Below are positions 48,210-64,000 of a stretch of 64,000 nucleotides of DNA, one piece after another. This DNA comes from Pseudoscleropodium purum (taxonomy: Eukaryota > Streptophyta > Bryopsida > Hypnales > Brachytheciaceae). The DNA lies in the NCBI GenBank assembly GCA_963969395.1, contig OZ017804.1, positions 1,488,001 through 1,552,000 on the forward strand. Reading direction: 5' to 3'. Within the stretch, counting starts at the first letter, position 1. Each line of letters begins with the position of its first letter. Below the pieces are notes generated by a model. It was not told the origin of the DNA and did not search any database. It saw nothing but the letters and a program-made list of their open reading frames with translations. Both the position numbers and the translations under genes were made by a program.

Positions 48210-50736
48210 TCAGAAAGGTCCTTCAGTCTCCAATGTCGTCTCGACCTCTCTATGATCTTCCTTCACAAATGCCCGATCTTCGCCCAAGCCCAATCGCTCC
48301 ATTGGCGAAGTGGGTTCTGTGGACCTGGGAGGCTCCCCAGCTGTCCGAGAAGTGCCGGACGGCTCCCTCAAATCAATAAGGGGTGAAGAAAATTTTCGGA
48401 CACCATTGGGACTAGGGGTCCCTTCGACAGCTTTACACAGTGCTACATATTTCAGTACAAGCTCCTTGTAGTCGGAAAGGAGGTCCTCCACGTCCATAAC
48501 TCTTAGATCTCCGGACCTTGCAAACAAGTACGGATAGTCTCGAGCCAATTCACCACTCTTTTCTGCCTCCAATACTTCAAGTAAGCCAGATGCCTCCAGC
48601 TGGGCAACCGTCATGTTACTTTTCTTTGATAATTCGTCTTTGGGACTACCAGGGACACTTCCCGCAGAGTCAACAGGCAACATCCGTGATTCCACTTGAT
48701 CTTCCCTTCGGACACTTAACCCAGGGCCTGGTTCCCCTCTACTTACCGACTGCTTTGAGACTCGAGGCGAAACATGCTCATCTGATTTCGAGGTACGACC
48801 TTCACTAATCGGGGGACGCTTTTCTAAGACGGAAGGCTGGGCTGACAAGTTGACATCAAGCAAAGCCCTAGCCGAGTGCATTTGTTTCTCGAACTCTGAG
48901 GAGTCCATCGACAATGACGTAGCTTCTAGGTTATCAATGAAGTGCTCAGCTGAGACAAGATTGGTATAAAAATACGCTGCCTCCGAGACCAGCCTCGAGT
49001 GATGCCTGTATCGATTGATGTAGAGAAGATTCGAATGAAGCTGAGGTGGGTTCGCCTGCAAGCATTCATACATAAGTTAAGGACACCAAATGCAAGTATC
49101 TTCTTCACCCTCCCAGCCATTAATATGTTCCCTCAAGTGTCCAGAAGAATATGAACAAACTCACTAGGCTTATAGACTGCCGGTAGTCTAGCCCTTTGAT
49201 GATATGACTACCTTAGTCCTATGGTGCTATTTCTACTTCAGAGTCCGTGGACTCTTGGTCTATTCATTACCATGAAGTAAATTGACTCCAACTGTACTAT
49301 TACCGCTGAAAGATATTCAAAAGACCACACAAATGAGTAAGACAATTACTTTGATCACCACATAGATTAAAACTGGAAGAAAGTCGTCAGCGCCAGGAGG
49401 ATTCTCTTTTGATCCAATAGAAACGTTAAGAAGGAGATTGTTGATAACACGACAGCAGTTCAGGATGCACACAAGTTTGTCTCGAGGCGCTTTATAAGTA
49501 TTAATTTTTTGCAGCTCCTTCTGGGCTAACTGTTCAAACCAAAACACGCACAAAAACGACAGAACCGCACAAGTTAGCCTCGTCGGCAATAAACATCATG
49601 GAACAAGAAGACTTCGATTCGCATGCTTACTCCCAGAAGCATACGACAATCAATGAAACCGTATTGACCGATCAAGACAGAAAGTGCAGTTACCACAAAC
49701 ATAAGCTTCGAACCAACACTCCAGCACTCAAACTTCACATTCATGAGCACAACGACCAAAAAATCAAAAGACATACCAGCCATGAAGATTCATGAAAGTT
49801 TGGTGGAATATCAAGATGCTCAGGACGAATAAACCGTTGCAACATTGACATCTTCTCGGACAACCTTTGATCATGTTCCACTTCTTCAGGAAAAGGCGCA
49901 AACACTCGACTAAATAGCTTTGTCATCAGATATTTCTCCAGACCCTACAATCAACAAGCACCAATTCATGCAAGAAGATAAAGAACCAAAATCTAGCACC
50001 TAATGATGATAGTATAATAACAGTCTCTAATCAAACAAGTCCATCCCTTCAACAGCTTCCTGCACAGACAAACTCTCGCCTGTTCTTGTGTATTACATAT
50101 GAGGTGGCGGAATTTTGGAGCTGGCCCCATTTTCATTGGAAATCTATTCTCACAGACCATGAATCACTCAAAATAGCACCGAAATGAAGGAGATGGTGGT
50201 AGTGGTGGGGAAACCTCGCCAGCACTGTCTAATTCTTCCTCGGTTGCGTCGACGAAGAGAGGATGGGCATCGAATGCACCTTCGGTTGTAGTCAAAAACG
50301 CTTGAACACTTTCACTGTCTTTCTCTGCATCCGGTGTCCTGCTCGTAAACTCGTTGATAAAGCTGCACACATAGGTCACGGCATAGACCAATGAGTTCGC
50401 ACCCTCCATTCCAGATTTCAAAACGAGCATCCGCCATGGGATCGGCTTCAAGCTTCCAAGTTCGCAATGTACACATATATTTGGTTTAATTTCTTCATGT
50501 TTGGTTCTCCAGTATTCACAGGAGCATGAATTCACGTGGACACTTCAATAAAGCATTGAGACCCTCGCAGCAAACATGAAAGCGGTTAAAGAGAATTGCT
50601 TCCAAAGTCGAGAGTATAGGTGTCACCTTTTGATGGACTTCACAAGATCTACGGCTTGAGGATGGCGCATCCGATCCAAGAAGTCGTGAAACGTGAGCGG
50701 TGCTGTAGCCGCATTGAACATATCAACGTTCTCCAT
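48210..50736 (-). CDS. VPS9A: VPS9 domain Rab5 guanine-nucleotide exchange factor (VPS9A type)
   Basis: Five coding exons: 50627-50736, 50215-50362, 49777-49944, 49350-49529 and 48210-49055; all borders GT-AG, phases 2,0,0,0; 483 residues. The start MENVDMF... LTFHDFLDRMRHPQA matches the plant VPS9A N terminus. Residues about 1-142 form the helical bundle (EEELDSAGEGLEKYLMTKLF). The VPS9 core follows (LAQKELQKINTYKAPRDKLV, then GADDFLPVLIYVVIKANPPQ). It has catalytic D190 and P194, and Y230/T233 in EAAYFYTNL. The variable linker (about 240-390) ends in the plant-specific region YPYLFARSGDLRVMDVEDLL. In plants this GEF loads GTP onto both Rab5 classes (RABF1, RABF2) at endosomes and is needed for vacuolar trafficking. 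A truncated copy lies at 34.1-35.9 kb. Somewhat shorter than the roughly 520-residue Arabidopsis protein. Confidence 0.95.
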
Positions 50737-52599
50737 TGCAACTCTCTAGTCCCCCTTCAGAAACCACCCTGAATTTCATAATTCGTTGAATGAATACAAA
50801 ATCCTTTGGACGGCCAACTCCACATCAAACTAGGTTCTATTTCATAACTTAATCGTCACACATTCACAAAATCTAAGCAATCAGGAACAAGCTACCTAAT
50901 GCTACCTACCTCTACCTTCCCAAGGCCTTCACAACAGGCCCCTCTGAGACAACTTCGGTCCAAGCGACAATTATAATCCTAATCCTAGCCACGCTCTGAT
51001 TGACGACTTCCCTTAAAAAAATTACATGCAATTCTTAAATCCACATCAGGTCACTAGTCTGACTCTAGATAACTACTGCAAGTCTACAGAGTAGAGACAG
51101 GAACAGAATCACAAAGATGTACACTCATTGAATTTGATAGTCCTGACAGCTTCCGAAACTATTAAGCCGTTGAGAAACACAGGAACACAAATTACTTGTA
51201 GATAAAAGATCAGAACATGGATCGATATATAGCAGGACGAATCTTCCCGAAAATCCACCTGCGCGTCACAGAGAAAGCTCAAACACTCCTTGGCCGGAAG
51301 CCTTACGTCTATTCTTTGGAACAGAATAGCCACTGTCGTAGCACTACTGAAAACGATGAGAAACTCACTGGAAAAGTAACGGATCGATCTAATAAGGCTT
51401 CATCCCTACTATTTTCGAATTCGTGCAGGCCCGTGCAAACCTCTAGAAGCGACACTCAATGTGAAGAAACGGGTTTTCTTTTCCCAAACAAAAACTCTCT
51501 CGACAGAGAGAAAATTAAAATGATTTCAAAGGCTAGCAAATAGACTTCGCAACTTCCATAGTAAGGGAGTCTCGAATACTGGACAAAGTCACAATCCTTG
51601 TATACACCTTAAAAGTCGGTTCTAATCATGTCATGTGTCTTTCATACGACATTCATGCTTAAGAATACCAGCAATTCGATACCGCAATAGATGCTATTGT
51701 CATGTGCGGACTTTGATATACAGTAAACATTTGTAACAAATAACTCTCCAAAAGCAGTCTATTAAAATGAATCTGATTACGACTTTCTACCGTTCCAATG
51801 CATTCAATCATTCACCACCAAGCGCACCACACTGTAAGAAACTGACAACACCACAATGAAAATAACAAACCTAGAACACAACTGATCGATCAAGGAGAAA
51901 GTCACATCATTGAAATTTGTCACTGTGAACAAGTAAAATAGCCAGCTCCACTTTGAAAAATACGACAGTTAGAAAATTGAAACTGAAATAAGAAAATAGA
52001 AACATACATCAACTTTCTTCACCAAATATCCGCTTAGGCACCGAAACTATAACCCCTTTTGAGACAACAAGGCCTGGATGTCTATCACAACCAAGTGGCC
52101 TAGAACAATACTGCAGCCTCAACTTCTCCACAATTTCAAATCTAGGCAAGCCCTGATATACTTTCTATGGTTTCTCCGATTTCCTTAGCTTCTGATTGCT
52201 ATATCAATTTCAAACTTGAGAACTAGACTGGAGTCATACAGTGTAAGAAAGTGTAAGTCTTTGCATAGCGTGAAATTGTTGAAGTGCCTCTATAAACGCT
52301 TCCACACTAGTAATGTAAATTTTCTCCCTCAATTCCGATGCCCGCACGCATTACCAAATTGTGTAAAGGTTTAGCCTAAATCCTAAAGTAGTACATGAGT
52401 TTGCAACATTGCAATGAAGAAGGATTACCCATATTTGAATCTACAAAGCACATCTACAGCGTCCCTGATCCCTGGCAAATCAGGACTTCGAATTACAAAA
52501 CAGATCTAAGCTGAAACGTGCACAATCCCTGGCATACCTGGAATTGGAAACCTGGAAATACAGAATTAGAAACAGAAATACACACCCGTACATGACACA
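50737..52599 (-). other. VPS9A upstream region, probably a 5' UTR intron
   Basis: 50737-51080 is shared with the truncated copy. 51081-52108 (about 1,028 bp) is absent there and is bracketed here by the direct repeat TACTGCA (51074-51080 and 52109-52115). After it the homology to 35871-36040 resumes. No coding exon recognised. The distance to the GC-rich island at 52.6-53.06 kb fits a long leader intron. Confidence 0.45.
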
Positions 52600-53060
52600 A
52601 GCACCTCCGACGCGAAGAGAATGTTGCCGCGCAACTCGCACTTCCCACGGAACCCTAAACCACGGGCGGTGGACTGCAATGTGTCGCCGCGCTCGGACCT
52701 CCCCCAACAACTCACGCGCCGCACCTCGCACTGTTGCTGCGAAAAGTCTGTCGCTGCGAGGGGACCTCGCTTTGGCGCCACACTCAAGCGCCGCACTCAC
52801 GCACTCACGCACTCACGCACTCACTCACTTGCGCCGTCACGCAACTCACACCTCACGCGGCTCTCACCAGAACTCACACTTCACAACCTCACCCCCTTTC
52901 ACCCTCACGCGCCGCACCACGATTCACAGATGAACCCTAAAACTACAACCTCACAGAAAACAAGCAAGGAGCACAGAAGAGCGAGGAAAAACAAAAACGC
53001 GGAAAGCACGCACTATGCGAGCTGTTTTGGAAAACCCTACTCTGATTTGGAGAGATGACC
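52600..53060 (-). promoter_or_regulatory. GC-rich putative promoter / 5' UTR of VPS9A
   Basis: On the minus strand this reads like a plant 5' leader: AGGGTTTT telo-box-type motifs (complements AACCCTAAA at about 52653 and ACCCTAAAA at about 52933, and AAACCCTA near 53033) and pyrimidine-rich stretches. A short ACTCACGC microsatellite of about four units lies at about 52795-52830. Overlapping plus-strand frames here are low-complexity Thr/His/Arg/Ser strings. The transcription start is not determined. Confidence 0.4.
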
Positions 53061-53189
53061 CATGACCGTGGTGATGGAGAGCCCATACCCGCGGTATGGG
53101 GTCCTATGAGCGCGGATGGTTCATTTAGAACTTCACAATTTTTAAATTTGTTTTTTTTCCTATATTTTTATCACTAATACCCTCAATTA

Positions 53190-53380
53190 GTGTCCATGAC
53201 AACTTTGTTAGCTAAAAAAATTGCAAAGCATTTATTATAAGTGAAGTTACTATAGAAGACTTTTTTCTATATTCTTTAGGTGATGAATAGTTGTACTTAT
53301 ATTTTGTATAGGGAGACTCTTTGTTATTTTAAGAGTTATCCCCAAACCATCTGTCAAGTCATTTATGCATTAAATAACTA
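53190..53380. repeat. Diverged dispersed repeat (copy 2 of 2)
   Basis: Partner of 3640-3829 in the same orientation, with shared blocks in the same order and a similar ATTTA...TTAA-like end. Confidence 0.5.
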
Positions 53381-53752
53381 TTTGTTCGAAAATAAACAAA
53401 TTCTTTAAATAATATTTTGTCCCTACAAGATTGAGGCTCAAAATTTTAATGTTCTTAGAGTATTGGAATTTGTTAAGTCAATCTTGTAACTCATCCTTTA
53501 TGGTACTCAATGTGTTTTATCACGCACAAACTTTACTCACTTCATCATTGAGCTATTTTAATAATCCATGGTACAAATTTACTTGTTCTCATGATTCATG
53601 CATGACCATTCATACCTTGCCTACTTTGCCATCACTAATGTAGACACTCTTATTAGAAGTTGTGATTATTAGATATCTTTTGCATAAATGCTTGTTCATC
53701 TATGATATTATGACCACCTTCTAAATGCAATTTCTCACTATTCCAAACCCTC

Positions 53753-53977
53753 TCCTATCTATGACACATAGTTTCCTGAGACAATACAATTTTAAGGTAC
53801 TTATATGCTTCTACTTCATAGTTACTTTCCTATCTATGACAAATGGTTTCCTAAGACAATGCAATATGAGGGTACTTATATACTTTTGCCTCATTGTTAC
53901 TTTCCTATCTATGACAAATGATTTCCTAAGACAACACAATCTTAAGGTACTTATATACTTTTGGCTCATAGTTATTT
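53753..53977. repeat. 75-bp tandem repeat, three copies
   Basis: Units beginning TCCTATCTATGACA start at 53753, 53828 and 53903, with about 10% divergence. Because 75 is divisible by three, a plus-strand open frame (53725-54045) carries a threefold 25-residue hydrophobic repeat. This is more likely a by-product of the array than a gene. Confidence 0.9.
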
Positions 53978-55488
53978 ACTTATCTACTTGCTTGTCTATC
54001 TTACTTGCTTGCTCATCTTCTTTTGAAAAATTAATAATACGATAGTGAGGAAATATTCAATACTATTCACTTAAAATGCACTAAAGCAACTTCCAAAATA
54101 AAATGGGGATGAAACTTGTTTTTTCAATCCTTACCCCATCATCAAGCACAAATTGCCTCTACAATAGTTTCTTTACAAGAAAAAGAAATGTAATGGTATA
54201 GAAATCAAACTTTGCATACTTTGACTTTCAATAATCTAATTCTCTTATCAATAATATCAATTTTAGTGTCATATTTTATTATTAAAAAGAAGAATAAAAA
54301 TTGCTATAGGATCTCGTAAGTCAAAGAATTCTTCACTAATGTTATGCAAGATATTCTTTTAGAGAATTACTTGCATAACCATTTGAAGTAGTTTTGGCCT
54401 AACATACATATAAATTTACAAAGAAGGGTATCCATTGCTCTTGCAATTCTCAAAAGATTCTAAAATTAAGAACTGTATATTCCACCTATCTCAAATTAAC
54501 CCATGGTACTCCCACAATTCTCCACAAGGAAACACGTATTAATTTTGAGACAAAGGGAGTATTGCAATTAAGTATAGAATGATCTTGCAATACATCTCAA
54601 GCTGTATAGATAAAATGTCCTAGAGAGACCCAAGTTTCATTCTATAACAACGATTTTAGATTCCATTAACCTCTAAACCTCTAGATCCATTTCCAAAATT
54701 GACGATTAGGAAAAAATTGTTATAAAGTGTTATTTGGAAGAATATTTTGGAATTGATATACAAATGAAAGTTGTAGATTTTGAATTGTAGATTCTATCCG
54801 TATGATTAGATTCACTAGTGCTATTATCAATATTTTTTTTTATAAATTTTGAAAGAAAAATTTCAAAATTCCTTCAAAATTCAATAACAAGCAAAATATT
54901 ATCATTTTTTTGAATAAAACTTGTTGGAATAGATTTGAAATGAAGTTTTTTTGATATGGTGATTTTTTGATATTTTTGTGTTTTTTTAATCTATGACTTC
55001 ATTTTTGCAAATCTAATTTTGAACTAAAATCAATGCAATTTTTGGCTTGACAAACTTCCACATTTGTAATTTTAGAAAAATCTGAACTCTAAAAACACCA
55101 AATCCTACCATTGGATACAACAAAAACTTGATAAAGTATCTCCACAAATTAGATGACTTTCATCCAAGCAAGAATGAGAAAGAAAACTGAATTTCATTCT
55201 GTTCGTTGTCCGGAAATTGGACGTCGGAGCGCTCCTGGGTTAACAATCTTAGCAAATTGTCCTTCTCTCCACAAAGAATTTCTTCCACAGTCGAAGTACA
55301 GTACAGAATCACAATTCAATTACTTTATTCACACCATCCAACAGCGTCATTCACATCCAGTTATCCACCCATCAGGCAGAAACATGTTTTTTCAAAAATA
55401 CAGACAGAGCAGTGAGAGCACAGTCCTCGCAATTTCTCTGAGTCTTGCAGACTTTGTAACTAACTGGTTCATCAAGTATTCAATTCCG

Positions 55489-63945
<8,457 letters not shown>

Positions 63946-64000
63946 ACCCTCAAGTATAAACCTCAAGCAGCACTAGTACCACCCATAACTAGGGACCCCA

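Larger units (their letters stand above)
53061..55488. other. Intergenic between VPS9A and the receptor kinase
   Basis: AT-rich, no gene recognised. Contains the second copy of the 3640-3829 dispersed repeat (about 53190-53380) and a 75-bp tandem array. Confidence 0.5.

Noticed and set aside
52544..53058. Three overlapping plus-strand frames rich in Thr, His, Arg and Ser
   Set aside because: Caused by the GC-rich leader and the ACTCACGC microsatellite; no domain.

Overview
This is nuclear DNA from a land plant. The evidence is GT-AG introns in every multi-exon gene, a VQ-motif protein, a plant-type VPS9 Rab-GEF with its plant-specific C-terminal region, an LRR receptor-like kinase with one LRR per exon, nested Ty1/copia retrotransposons, and CACTA and TTAA-target DNA elements. 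The protein sequences look divergent from flowering plants, so a bryophyte, lycophyte or fern is my guess; the window cannot settle this. The sequence is mostly AT-rich and gene-poor, with GC-rich islands at genes.

Layout. 1-10 kb is AT-rich with diverged dispersed repeats and a GC island at 6.1-6.8 kb without a recognised gene. A single-exon VQ protein gene (+) lies at 11.6-12.8 kb, with W-box cores upstream. 16.4-20.3 kb holds three ~0.92-0.95 kb copies of a TTAA-flanked, transposase-less element family. 22.1-34.05 kb is a nest of at least six Ty1/copia copies or fragments, including one nearly complete polyprotein. Directly against the last LTR is a truncated copy of VPS9A (34.05-35.87 kb). 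A two-exon tandem ubiquitin-like gene (-) lies at 37.8-38.9 kb and a small possible organelle-targeted protein (+) at 39.7 kb. 42.1-45.5 kb contains an 81-bp tandem repeat, a near-perfect 212-bp palindrome, a short TTAA element and a non-autonomous CACTA element with a 3-bp target duplication.

47.3-64 kb is genic, all on the minus strand. It holds a four-exon gene for a 118-aa protein of unknown function, intact VPS9A (five coding exons, 483 aa, the GEF that activates plant Rab5 GTPases on endosomes), and a 23-exon LRR receptor kinase (916 aa) complete up to its signal peptide. Exon boundaries were read by eye; intron phases agree across every junction of all four spliced genes.

Most striking observations: (i) the two VPS9A copies are identical over 1,522 bp, but differ about 5% in the ~0.15 kb on each side, as expected after ectopic gene conversion; (ii) the TTAA elements look piggyBac-like; (iii) two LTRs that differ at one base in 256 lie in inverted orientation 8 kb apart; (iv) one copia LTR carries five ABRE-type sites upstream of its TATA-like box; (v) the receptor kinase has a 273-nt symmetric exon encoding an unrecognised domain between signal peptide and LRRs. 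There is no CRISPR array, operon, rRNA or convincing tRNA.
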